From: Podocnemis expansa
Lineage: Eukaryota; Chordata; Testudines; Podocnemididae
Assembly (NCBI GenBank): GCA_007922195.1
Contig: ML681994.1
Location: forward strand, 46,078,314 to 46,142,313
DNA length: 64,000 nt
Direction: 5' to 3'
Shown here: one piece after another, positions 1-9,450 of the stretch
Layout: every line of letters starts with the position of its first letter
How positions within the stretch are numbered: position 1 is the first letter of the stretch
Translations under genes and position numbers: made by a program
The notes under the pieces: generated by a model
Told to the model about the DNA's origin: nothing
Database searches by the model: none
The model's input: the letters and a program-made list of their open reading frames with translations, nothing else

Positions 1-290
1 AATCCTCAGCCAAAGGCTATGTTAAAAAAAACATAGAAAACAGTTTGTTTACATCATGGTCTACAAAAGCTTTTGAGGAAAATGTAGTGATCCACATAAA
101 AGGAAAGGTTGGGATCTGCTGCTGTACAGTAAAAGTTCCAGGAGTGCCATGGGCTGCATATCACACTGAAGCCATGGATAGGGTTACCAGATGTCACACC
201 TTCCGTCCAGCAGGCATTTTAAAAATACATGATTTTATCTGGCTTTTTACTTACAGGGGTTGAAGCATGCTGGAATGCCCCAGAACACCC
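1..290. other. Unassigned flank left of the DIRS element
   Basis: I see no gene or recognisable repeat here. It ends where the left terminal repeat of the DIRS element begins. Confidence 0.5.
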
Positions 291-403
291 TATTCTTCTT
301 TGAGCGCTGCTCACATCATTCAGTTACAGGTGTTCACGGACCACAGCACATGGTAAGCCGGAAAGTCTTTTAGCCCTAGCCTGTCAGGTCAGGGTTGGTG
401 GCC
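291..403 (+). repeat. DIRS left inverted terminal repeat
   Basis: The segment starts TTCTTCTTTGAGCGCTGCTC and runs into TTTTAGCCCTAGCCTGTCAG. Its reverse complement is found at 7806-7925 with scattered mismatches across about 110 bp, for example CTGTAACTGAATG and CCTGACCTGACAG. Its outer edge also matches the right half of the internal complementary region. Left, right and internal copies together identify the repeat without relying on the ORFs. Confidence 0.85.
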
Positions 404-559
404 AACATCCCCTCTGCGCTGCAACCATGGCTATATATGCAACCCTGATCCTGACTATCCAACTTTTTTTTTTTTTCCACCCTCAGAGACAGTACTGGCA
501 CAGCCCGTCCTTGCAGTTAAGCAAGTGCCTATCTCACTAATTAGCTTCTGTTATTTTTG

Positions 560-2695
560 CGCAATTAAGTATGCTGGAATTTAAACCCTGCGTGGTTTGC
601 TGCAAGGCATTCCCGACCGACGACCTCCCACAACAAATGCCTCTCCTGTCTGGGTGAGCCACACCTGGCAGACAAACATCCCATATGCCAGTCCTTCAAA
701 AGAAGGACTCACAAAGATAGGGAGCGGAGGCTCCGGAACCTCATCCAAGATTTGGCGGCGCTACCAGCTCTGGGTACATCCACCAAGCCTAAGGACTTGA
801 CGGCACCACATGCCAGATCGGCACCAGAGAAGACCCGGTGCCACTCTCTGGCTATTATTAAAAAGAGGCAATTGGCCTCTGACTTGGCACTGCCTTAGTG
901 CAGTGCCACTTCACCACCAACCACTCTTCCTTGGCAAAGGCAGTCAGTACCCATCCTCTCGACACCAGAGGCATTCACAGTGGCAAAAATCTTAACAGAG
1001 CTGGCATCCCTGGCACCGCGCAGACAAAAGGTAAACCGGCCCTCTCAGCCAAAGAATGGTCCTCCACAGTAGGGACGACACCAGTCCCAACACCAAAAAC
1101 AGCTTCATCGGTACCAGAGGAAACCGCCTCCGCCCCAGGGCCAGAGCAACTTTCAACAAATGGTTACTTTTTGTCTCCCATGTCGGCATGTGAACCCTCA
1201 GTACCATGCTCACAGTGATCACAAAGAGCGAGACCATCTTCAGCTTCCTCAGCACTGTCCAATGATAAGCCATGGTGCCACAGATCTCCATCGTCCTCAG
1301 TACCAACTGTCATGAGAGAAAAACCTGTGGGAAAGCAGTGCCAAAAGCGCTTCCCGACTCCTCACTGCCGAAGCACCTTGCCTCTTGGTGCCAAAGAGCA
1401 ACTGGTGATGAGACCATTCCCTCTGCTGACCCAGTTGACACTGGGGGGGGGGGACGACACAGAGTAGACCCCAGAGCATCTCTCAAAGTAAGGGCAGGTC
1501 TTGGAAAGCAAGCGGTCACAACAGGGCACACCGTGATTCCACCCCACGATCCTTCCTGGAATGGTCTAGTGGATGGCTCAACTACCACTCCAAGGACGAG
1601 TCTGCATCATCGTGACCCTCAGCACCGTCGTCTTCTTGGACCCGAACCTGACTCCAGCACACCATGGTACCATAGATCACGAATCCTTTCTTCCTCATCC
1701 CCAGATGAAGCTACCTACCAAGGGCCCCTGGCATAGAGAGATGATCCTCGCACCCAGAAGGACCTGCTTAAGCACATGGCAGTGAAGCTGAACCTAGACC
1801 AGGGGATTTTCAAGAAGCAGTTCAACTCCCTCTTTGAGTTGGGGGATGCAGCCCCGCCTGCTAAGATCTCAGTTCCTCTGCATGAGGGGTTATACTCCAT
1901 TGCAAAGGCACAATGGCAAAACCCTTCCTCTATTTCTCTGGTGTTGAATGCTGCAGACTGGAAATACCATATCCCTGCTGATAAATTCTCCTTCCTTTTC
2001 AACCACCCTACTGCAGGGTCCCTGGTAGTAGATGTGGTCAATCACAGGCAGAGGCAGGGCCAGCCTGGCTCTACTCCCAGGAACAAAGAGGCAAAGAAAC
2101 TTGACCTTTTCGGTAGGAAGATTTTCTCCACCTCAGCCCTCTCGCTCCACATAGCAAACCACCATGCCCTTATGGAAAGGTATGCTTTCAACATCTTAGG
2201 GCTGCTAGAAAGATTTTGGGATGTGATTCCCAGGGAACACATCAGGGATTTTTAAACATTGGTCGAGGAAGGGGTACTTGTTGCCCGTGATATGCTAATT
2301 GCTTTGTGGGATGCATCTGACACTGCTTCCCATAACATGGCTTCCTCAGTGTCTGTGCACCAAGCAGCCTGAGTGTAGGGCTCTGGTCTGAACAGATGCA
2401 ACAGACCATTCAGGACCTTTCATTCGAGGGTCCAAACTCGTTTGCTGAATCCATGGATTCTCTATGCATGGGATGAAGGACTCTAGGGCAACCCTAAAGT
2501 CACTGGGCACATATGTGCCACCAGAAGCAAGGTACCCCTTCAGACTCAAGTTGCCTCAGCAACAATCCAGCAGCTACAGCAACAGAGCTGAACTCAGGGG
2601 TCCCATCAGACGCCCTACCAACAGTCACAGTGCCCCTATGGGAAAAGGAAAGGAACAAGGTGGGTAAGGGCTCAAAACCCCAATCCTTGGCCTAA
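560..2695 (+). pseudogene. DIRS ORF1 (gag-like) remnant
   Basis: This is the gag-like first ORF of the DIRS element, a nucleic-acid-binding structural protein. A cysteine-rich start (C-V-V-C-C-K-A-F near 590) is followed by basic coiled sequence and a long serine/threonine-rich stretch broken by frameshifts. The clearest part is the 159-codon frame at 1776-2255. It contains the conserved DIRS gag stretch around 2110-2215 (FGRKIFSTSAL, then IANHHALMERYAFN). The tail at 2470-2670 is rich in proline, glutamine and basic residues (LPQQQSSSYSNR). At least four frame changes and several stops are present, so it cannot make a protein. Confidence 0.75.
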
Positions 2696-2839
2696 ACTTC
2701 CCATCAAGGGAACAGGAGCTCCCAGTCAGCTGGTCAAAAACAGCATTTCTGACAAATGGCTACCCTGTTTCTCCACTCAACCCTGACATTCAGTGCCCAA
2801 CTGGCCAGCTTTCTACCTCAATAGACCAGAATCACTACC

Positions 2840-4085
2840 AACCGTTGGATATTGGATACAATATCCCAAGGCTACTCAATTCAATTCAAAATCATATCCT
2901 GAGACGGGAACCCACCCCCCCATCCATGTTTCGAGGACCCAGAGCTAGATCATCTGCTACAAAGAGAATGCAAAAAACTACTCTCCATAGGGGGCACAGA
3001 AAAGGTCCCAAAAGGTCAGCAGGGAAAGGGATTCTACTCCAGATACTTCCTAGTTCCCAAACCAAATGGTGACCCGAGACCCATCCTGGACCTCAGGGCT
3101 CTGAACAAACATCTAAGGAAAATAGAATTCCATACGGTTTACCTCTCACAAATCATCCCCACCCTACTAAACCTAGGGGATTTGTTTTCAGCCCTCAACT
3201 TAAAGGATGCTTATTTTCATATAGTGTTAAGGCCAAAACACAGAAGGTTCCTCAGATTCATAGTGGGAAAGGAACACTTCCAGTTTGTGTCCCTCTCATT
3301 CAGGCTCGCCTTAACTCCCAAAGTGTTCACAGAACGCATGGTGGCAGTGGCTGCATATTTAAGGAGGCGGGGGTAAAGATCTATCCATACCCCGATGGCT
3401 GACTAATAAAGGGAAAATCCAAGTACCAAGTTCGCCACAGCATTACCATTGTAAAAAGACTGTGGGGTCACTTGGGGCTTTGCATAAATCAAGAAAAGTC
3501 AAAACCGGTCCCACTCTACACAATAGAATTTATTGGGGCTCTACTGGACTTCAGGAAGGGCAGAGTATCTCTGCTCCATCAAGGTTTCAGTCCATGTGTT
3601 CCATCATTTTGGAACTTCAGAGGGTTCCAGTTACCACAGCCAAATGGTGCCTGAAATTGTTGGGCCACATGGCAGCCTCAACCTCAGTGATCAGAACAGC
3701 CTGATTGAGAATGAGACCGTTCTAGCTCTGGGTAGCCTCAGTCTTCCATCCCCAGAAACACTCCTTGAACAAGGTACTGTCAGTTCCCCGCCAGGTCCTA
3801 GAAACCCTCAAAATATGGCAGGACCCTCTCTCTGACAGGGGTGGGATCCCCTTTGATACCTCAACTCCCATAGTGACTCTGATAACAGATGCCTTGGATG
3901 CAGGATGGGGGACCATATCTCAGGGGGTTTCTCAACCCAGGGAATGTGGTCCCCAGGGACAGGCACTTTCAAATACATGTGAAAGAACTCAGAGCCATTT
4001 GTCTAACTTTCCAAGTTTTTCCGCACCTGGTGAAGGGGAAAAACAGGCCAGGTTCTAATGGACAACACAGCAGTCATGTTCTACT
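2840..4085 (+). pseudogene. DIRS reverse transcriptase and RNase H remnant
   Basis: This is the polymerase region of the DIRS element. Family motifs can be read across frames: a fingers segment near 3050-3170 (FLVPKPNGDPRP, LDLRALNKHL), motif A at 3182-3230 (LNLKDAYFHI), motif B near 3280-3370 (HFQFVSLSFRLALTPKVFT), a catalytic box near 3386-3405 and a thumb near 3465-3560 (LGLCINQEKSKPVPL). The catalytic box reads Y-P-D-G followed by a stop instead of Y-x-D-D, so the second metal-binding aspartate is lost. RNase H begins near 3870 (ITDALDAGWGT) and stops at the Penelope junction near 4090. Stops and frame shifts elsewhere confirm a dead copy. Confidence 0.85.
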
Positions 4086-4090
4086 ACTAC

Positions 4091-4970
4091 AGGAAAGGCC
4101 CAAAAAGGAAAACAATAGAATGCCACTGGTCACCACATACAACCCTCAAGTCAGACCTCTACAACAGATCATTAAGGATCTCCAGCCTATTTTAAAAGAC
4201 AACCCCTCACTCTCTCTAGCCTTGGGAGACAGACCTCTCCTCGCCTACAAGCAACCCCCAAACCTTAAGCAACTACAGACCTAACAAGAGAAACATTAAA
4301 GCAGGCACATATCCCTGCAACAAACCACGCTGCCAACTTTGTCCACATATCTGCACAAGACACCATCACAGGACCTAATCAAGCCAGCTACTCCATCAAG
4401 GGGTCATTCACCTGCTCATCCACTAATGTGATTTATGCCATCATGTGCCAGAAATGCCCCACACCTTATACATTGGACAAAGAGGACAGTCCCTATGCAG
4501 AAGAATAAATGCACACAAAACTGACATCAGAAATCACAACACAAAAAAACAAGATGCTGAGCACTTCCATCTTCCTAATCACCCCATTAATGATTTGTTA
4601 ACAATGGTCCTCAAGAAAATCAATGGGACATCAAGACTCAAAGAGAAACAGCTGAAATTGGACTAATATGCAAATTAGATTGTGTGAAAGCAGGACTTAA
4701 TTGTGACTATGGATTCTTTTCACATTATAACAAGTAATTTGACTTCATCCTCCCTCTGTGCGCCATTTCCTGGAGTCTGAATCCTTACAAATGCTTTGAT
4801 TTGCTGTTACAACATGACCTGATTCCATGTCTGACACTCCCCTGCATTTATTTTCATCCCATTCTGTAAATTCCCCCTCTTCAGAGCATCTGACAAAGTT
4901 GGGTTTTCTCCCAGAAAAGCTCATGCGATAAATAAATCTTTTAGTCTTTAAGTGCCACGGGACTCCTTGC
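4091..4970 (+). mobile_element. Penelope-like element, 5'-truncated, nested in DIRS
   Basis: The DIRS RNase H frame breaks off near 4090 and a different retroelement takes over. It encodes the end of a Penelope-like reverse transcriptase (4120-4284: PLVTTYNPQ, then LAYKQPPNLKQL). A cysteine cluster follows (CNKPRCQLC near 4317-4342), then a GIY-YIG endonuclease (VIYAIMC near 4430, YIGQ near 4470, RRIN near 4500, 73-codon frame 4445-4666). Frameshifts lie near 4360 and 4450. A 300-bp untranslated region ends in the tail repeat GCATCTGACAAAGTTGGG ... GTGCCACGGGACTCC. A sister copy with the same order lies at 57541-58192. DIRS sequence resumes at about 4981. Confidence 0.8.
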
Positions 4971-4980
4971 TTTTTTTGCC

Positions 4981-5431
4981 TCCCAGCCTTCTTCCCAGAC
5001 CCTCAGGTCACAGAAAACCAAAGAAAGTGGCACACACTGGACATGAGATGAGTGCTTTTGACGTATATTGAGCGTACGCACCCGTTCCGTAAGTACTCTC
5101 AACTTTCTTGACATTCAGAGAGGAAAAGAGGACAACAAGTAACAATGCAGTTCATTTTCAATTGGTAATGAACTGGATTAAAGACTGCTACAAAAGGTCG
5201 GGTACAACCCTCCCAGAGAGGGTCCAGGCCCACTTGACCATTGGCCAGCCTTCTTCTATGGCCTTCTGGACACAGGTCCCAATTCAGGAGATCTGCAGGG
5301 CAGCCACATGGTTGTCGGTGCATACTTTCACGACACACTACTCTATTGACCAACAGGCGAGAGAGAATGCTCAGTTGGGTAGAGCCATACTCAATGTAGG
5401 TAAGCTGCAATTTAAGCCTGGGTATGGCTAG
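4981..5431 (+). pseudogene. DIRS tyrosine recombinase, C-terminal remnant
   Basis: After the Penelope insertion the DIRS reading resumes with a recombinase-type segment: KWHTLDMR near 5027, then YIERTHPFRKYS, then the 107-codon frame 5108-5431. That frame contains VQAHLTIGQ, where the family has an arginine-containing box, followed by PIQEICRAATW and VHTFTTHYSID, which hold the C-terminal histidine and tyrosine region. In this family the enzyme would insert the circular cDNA by recombination. The catalytic arginine near VQAHLT appears replaced, the N-terminal part of the protein is missing, and a stop and a frameshift lie before 5108. Confidence 0.7.
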
Positions 5432-5439
5432 CACTCATC

Positions 5440-5532
5440 TGTAACTCAATGATGTGAGCAGCCCTTGAAGAACGGTGGGTTACCAATGTAACCGTCCTTC
5501 TTTGAGATGGGCTGCTCACATACATTCAGGGT
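5440..5532. repeat. DIRS internal complementary region
   Basis: Two inverted arms lie back to back: ATGTGAGCAGCCCTTGAAG on the left and CTTTGAGATGGGCTGCTCAC on the right, separated by GGTTACCAATGTAACC. The left arm matches the end of the right terminal repeat (ATGTGAGCAG near 7894). The right arm matches the start of the left terminal repeat (GCTGCTCACAT near 307). This is the arrangement used by DIRS elements to align the ends of the cDNA for circle formation. Confidence 0.8.
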
Positions 5533-5551
5533 CATTTATATTACATATATG

Positions 5552-5632
5552 ACTGGATAGTGTAGTGGTTAAGAGCGATGCCCTTTGATAGGTGAGACTG
5601 AGGTACCCACTGGGATTTGAACCCATCTACCC
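5552..5632 (+). other. tRNA-like head at the start of the R4 insertion
   Basis: GGATAGTGTAGTGGTTAAGAG fits a pol III A box (TRGYNNARNNGG). An antisense-looking B box (GGGATTTGAACCC) lies about 50 bp on. The two boxes are in conflicting orientation, so this is not a tRNA gene. It may be the 5' untranslated region of the R4 element or a tRNA-derived fragment joined to it. Confidence 0.3.
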
Positions 5633-7800
5633 TCCCAGTCGGGGTCCTTGCGCAAAAAAACCCCTAACGTCTCACTTGCCTTCCTCAAATATGAGTGTGA
5701 CACGAACTAGGAGAGTCATGCCAGCTCAGACGTCGCCCGGATTAACAAGGTCCGCGCCAGATGTTGGGGAACGAGGACAATCTGGCGATAAGTGGGCTAC
5801 TGGAACAAACCATGCATGGATGAGACAAGAGAACCTGGAATTGATGGGATGCTACTACAACAGTAGACCTAATGAGAGGGGATATATGAAATGTATGAGG
5901 GAACTATGGATGGACAAAAGACCTACATCCACACTAACTGAGAAACAGCTAGTTACCCAATGCTTCAACACAGTAAAGAGGAAGCTGCTCTCAACTTGAG
6001 ACAGACCAACTCCACGTTACATCCTGGACTCAAGAAGAAGACCCAGAAGAACAACTAGATGTGCAGCCAACACCTGAAGCTGGAACTTCACTGCCACCCC
6101 CTCCATTACAGAGCACAGCAGCTGATATGAGGCATAATATCATGGATAAACTAGCTACAGTCAACCCTCGCGCCTGATTACCAAGGCTTGTGGAGAAGTA
6201 CCATCAGATAGGATGCCAATAGAGCCCTAACGACAATTCCTACTACCACCATAACTCAAACCAATGAACTGGTATATGCTACAGCCTCTGTAATCCTGGA
6301 GATGCTTGGCTACACAATCAAGAACACCACCAGTACATAGCCCCCCTGGAAAATGAGGTTGGAGGATAAGATCAAGGCAACTCAGAGAGAAGTCAGTCAG
6401 CTGGTGGAACTACAGAAGGGTGTAGAGATTAAGGATAAGACTCGGCTACTGAAAAAATACAAGGGCCTGACTCCATCTGAAGCCCTAGAGACTGCTAAAC
6501 AAAGGCTCACAGCACTGGCCACCACGCTAAAGAGATACACTAGAGAAGCAGAGGCCAAAAAGATAAATGCCCTGTTCTCCAAAGAACCATCCAAGGTGTA
6601 CTCCCAACTGCAGTGCAACAACACAACAACAGCAGAGCCACCAACAGCAGAAACTGAACAGTACTGAAAGAACATCTGGGAGAAAGAGAAGACTCATAAC
6701 ACCAGTGCAAAGTGGCTGCAGGACCTGAGAACAGACCACAGCAATCTCCCAGAACAAGAACCAGTCATCATCACAGTAGCAGACATCCAACAGCGGGTCA
6801 AGAACATGAAGAGCTGGACAGCACCTGGCCCGGACATGATCCATACCTACTGGCTAAAGAAACTAACAGCAGTGCATGAATGCCTAGCAGCACAGATGAA
6901 CCATCTGCTAGCAGCAGGCTCCCACCCAGACTGGCTAACACAAGGAAGGACAGTGCTGATCATGAAAGACCCCCACAAGGGAACAGCACCATCCAACTAC
7001 TGGCCAATAACCTGCCTCCCCACAAAATGGAAAGTCCTATCAGGCATCATAGCCGCCAAGCTAGAGGACCATATAGGCCAGTACATGAGCACAGCTCAGA
7101 AGGGCATTGGGACCACCACCAGAGACTCAAAACACCAGTTGCTCATAGATTGAGTCTTGGGCGACTGCTCTAGGTCTAGACAGACCAATCTGAGCACAGC
7201 CTGGATTGACTACAGGAAAGCCTACGACTCAGTGCTGCACACATGGATCTGTGAATGTCTGGCGCTATACAAAGTCAACAGGACACTAAGGACCTTCCTC
7301 AAGAACTCAATGGGACTGTGGAAGACAACACTGGAAGTCAACTCAAGACAGCTTGCACAAGTGGCCATCAAGTGTGGCATATACCAAGGTGATGCACTGT
7401 CCCCGCTGCTGTTCTGCATTGGCTTGAACCCCCTCAGACAGATGATCACAAGGACTGGATACGGATACAAGTTCAAGAGTGGTCCTCTACATGGATGACA
7501 TCAAGCTGTATGCTAAGAATGAACGAGACATCGACTCGCTAATCCACCTGACACGGATCTACAGTGAGGATATTGGGATGTCATTCGGACTGGAGAAGTG
7601 TGGCCGGATGGTAGTAAAGAGAGGAAAGGTAGTCAAGACTGATGGGGTGGAACTACCAGCAGGCCACATAGCAGACATACAGACCAGCTACAANNNNNNN
7701 NNNGGGTTTGGTGAGTGTCAAAGCCACTGTCCTGGATGAAACCCAGAGCATCCAGGAGTACATCAGTAAGATGGCACCCAAAGATGAGCTGCACAGAGGG
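5553..7800 (+). mobile_element. R4/Rex6-type LINE, 3'-truncated, interrupted by an assembly gap
   Basis: One long coding region resembles the R4-clade (Rex6-like) LINEs of fish and reptiles. These carry a reverse transcriptase and, in complete copies, a C-terminal restriction-like endonuclease. An N-terminal Myb-like DNA-binding segment lies at 5805-5995 (WMRQENLELMGCYYNS). A basic linker runs 6353-6665 and ends in a TGA. Polymerase motifs follow: KSWTAPGPDMIH at 6810, WIDYRKAYDSV at 7201, GIYQGDALSPLLF at 7378 and the catalytic box Y-M-D-D at 7488. Frameshifts lie near 7148 and 7490. The frame reaches the N gap after IADIQTSY. Beyond it only about 30 codons remain (QSIQEYISKMAPKDEL), so the endonuclease and 3' end are missing. 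Such truncation is unusual because LINEs normally lose their 5' end. Confidence 0.8.
7694..7703. other. Assembly gap (10 N)
   Basis: Ten N bases sit inside the R4 coding region. The protein reading jumps over a conserved block of the family at this point, so the true missing length is probably several hundred bases and the 10 N a placeholder. Confidence 0.95.
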
Positions 7801-7805
7801 AGCAT

Positions 7806-7925
7806 TGGCTGCTGACCCTGACCTGACAGACTAGGGCTAAAAGGCTTTCCAGATTACTGTGTGCTGCAGCACATAGATGCCTGTAACTGAATGCATGTGA
7901 GCAGTCCATTTCAAAGAAGGATGGT
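7806..7925 (-). repeat. DIRS right inverted terminal repeat
   Basis: This is the reverse complement of 291-403: GACCCTGACCTGACAGACTA, then GGGCTAAAAGGCTTTCC and TGTAACTGAATG, ending in a block that matches the left arm of the internal complementary region. Its start abuts the broken end of the R4 coding sequence within a few bases. Confidence 0.85.
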
Positions 7926-7929
7926 TACA

Positions 7930-8575
7930 CTGGTAACGGACACTGTTCCAGGATCCGCTAAAAACAGAAGAATATTACATCAATACTAAATTTTCTCCAT
8001 GTTTCCTCTTTTTTGTACTTCCCTGTCTTCCCTTCCAGTGCCGTTGTGGGGGGTGGCCCTCCAGAGGCCTCAGCCCCCCAATACTCAGGGCCACCCCTGA
8101 GTAGCACACCCCAAGATTGCACAGGGGTGCACCATCACACCCCTGCGCAGGGAACACTGCAGGCAGCCGTGACCTCTATCCGGCCAGAAGACAGGGTCTT
8201 CTGGCCAGGAGGGAGCTGCCCCAGGCTGGTCCTGGGAGTTTTTAAAACTCCTGTCCTGGCCTGACCCTGCTCTGAGCATGCTCAGAACAGGGTCATGCTG
8301 GGGGCCTCAGCCGCTGCCATGGCCCCGGTCTCCCTCTGGCAGTCAGGGAAGGAAGCCAGGAGGGAAGTCTGGGGGCAGAGCTTTTTCTGTTCAGTGTAAC
8401 ACCAGGTTCAGTCAGCAGGGACAAGCACGGTCTGTTACCATCCAATTCTTAAGTTCTCAGTGCTTTTTAAAAAACGAAAGAACACCCAACTCTATGAAAT
8501 ACTCCTTTACAAGAGCACAGGCTTTTACCTACTTTATTACCACTGAAGCCTCCAGTGAATCCCCATAATCCACTG
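7930..8575. repeat. Unassigned segment with three consecutive palindromes
   Basis: No gene is seen. From 8030 the segment is GC-rich and holds three hairpin-prone palindromes: 8182-8206 (11-bp arms, GGCCAGAAGAC), 8235-8251 (GGAGTTTTTAAAACTCC) and 8264-8293 (30 bp, core TCTGAGCATGCTCAGA). Related modules occur in opposite orientation inside the MITE at 39357-40020 (39830-39905), so this is probably a decayed copy of that DNA transposon family. Confidence 0.45.
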
Positions 8576-8939
8576 CAGGGCCAGACCAACCATATAAATG
8601 AACTAGGCAGTTGCCTAGGGCAGTGGTTTTCAAACTTAGGGTTGGGACCCAGTCCTGGGGCACAGACCCTCAGGCACTGGGTCATGGCACCCCTTACTGC
8701 CTTCAAAAGACTGGAATGCGTTGCTGAAAGATTAATTGTTGGGTCATGGGCATAAATTATTTTTTTCACCTGGGTCCCAAGGAAAAAAGGTAGAAAACCA
8801 CTGGCCTAGGGCACCAAGTTTTAAAGGGCACCAAATTAGATAGCAGTAAATTTTTCCTCTATTTAAAAAAAACATTTTTCTCTATTTCAAATGTGGGTAG
8901 GGGGCACCTAGGGTGCTAAAAACCCTTGGGCTGGCCCCA
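8576..8939. mobile_element. hAT-type MITE (outer element)
   Basis: The ends are CAGGGCCAGACCAA and, as reverse complement of the right end, TGGGGCCAGCCCAA. The flanks are ATCCACTG (8568-8575) and ATCCATTG (8940-8947), an 8-bp target duplication with one change, which is typical of hAT transposons. It has no coding capacity. A second MITE is inserted at 8621-8803. Confidence 0.75.
8621..8803. mobile_element. hAT-type MITE (inner element)
   Basis: This 183-bp element starts CAGTGGTTTTCAAACTT and ends in AGAAAACCACTG. It is flanked on both sides by the identical 8-bp duplication GCCTAGGG (8613-8620 and 8804-8811). It lies wholly within the 8576-8939 element, so it is the younger of the two. Confidence 0.9.
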
Positions 8940-9211
8940 ATCCATTGAATAGTGTTGACCAGCACTATAGGAGGGAGGCAGCTGCTCAGATCAATAAAAC
9001 CAAAGGAGTTTTGGTTCTGCTGAAATAGACTAACACAACTACATCTCTGGATCTTGTCCTCAGGCCAATGTGGGGAGAGAAAACTTCACATCTTATTACA
9101 AAATGGTTCCTTTTCTAAATATAATCTTTAAAAATAAATAAATAAAACAAGGCGGGGGGGGGGGGGGGGCATTAGAAGGCGTTTCATTGAGCAGGTTTCC
9201 CTGAAATCAGT

Positions 9212-9340
9212 TCCAGAGGGGTAGCCTTGCTAGTCTATTTCAGGAAAACAAAAAAGAAGTCCTGTGGCACTTTTACAGACTAACATGCGATAAATAAATT
9301 TGTGGGTCTTTAGAAGTGCCACAGGACTTTTTTGTTTTAC
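9212..9340. repeat. Penelope-tail repeat, head-to-head inverted pair
   Basis: A minus-oriented tail (GGGGTAGCCTTGCTAG ... GTCCTGTGGCACTT) is followed directly by a plus-oriented tail (AATAAATTTGTGGGTC ... GTGCCACAGGACTT). The arms AAAAGTCCTGTGGCAC and GTGCCACAGGACTTTT can form a hairpin with a loop of about 45 bases. The same tail ends the Penelope-like elements at 4970 and 58192. A 16-bp G run precedes it at 9154-9169. Confidence 0.7.
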
Positions 9341-9450
9341 TAGAATGAGCGAATCTCTTCTAGCCCAATACATCTTTTCATGCATCCCACTCAATTTGTA
9401 GGCACAGGATATCTGTTGTTCAGGTATCTATACCAATTAAGGTTAAGATT

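Larger units (their letters stand above)
291..7925 (+). mobile_element. DIRS retrotransposon, decayed, with two nested retroelements
   Basis: The parts lie in the order expected for DIRS, the tyrosine-recombinase retrotransposons: left inverted terminal repeat (291-403), gag-like ORF1, reverse transcriptase with RNase H, tyrosine recombinase, internal complementary region (5440-5532) and right inverted terminal repeat (7806-7925). DIRS elements integrate by a recombinase through a circular intermediate, so no target duplication is expected. Every coding part has frameshifts and stops. A Penelope-like element interrupts the RNase H/recombinase part, and an R4/Rex6 LINE sits between the internal complementary region and the right repeat. 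Without these two insertions about 4.5 kb remains. That is shorter than typical DIRS elements, so part of the RNase H/recombinase segment is probably deleted. Confidence 0.85.

Noticed and set aside
5552..5632. A tRNA gene
   Set aside because: The A-box-like and B-box-like motifs are in conflicting orientation and no cloverleaf can be formed.
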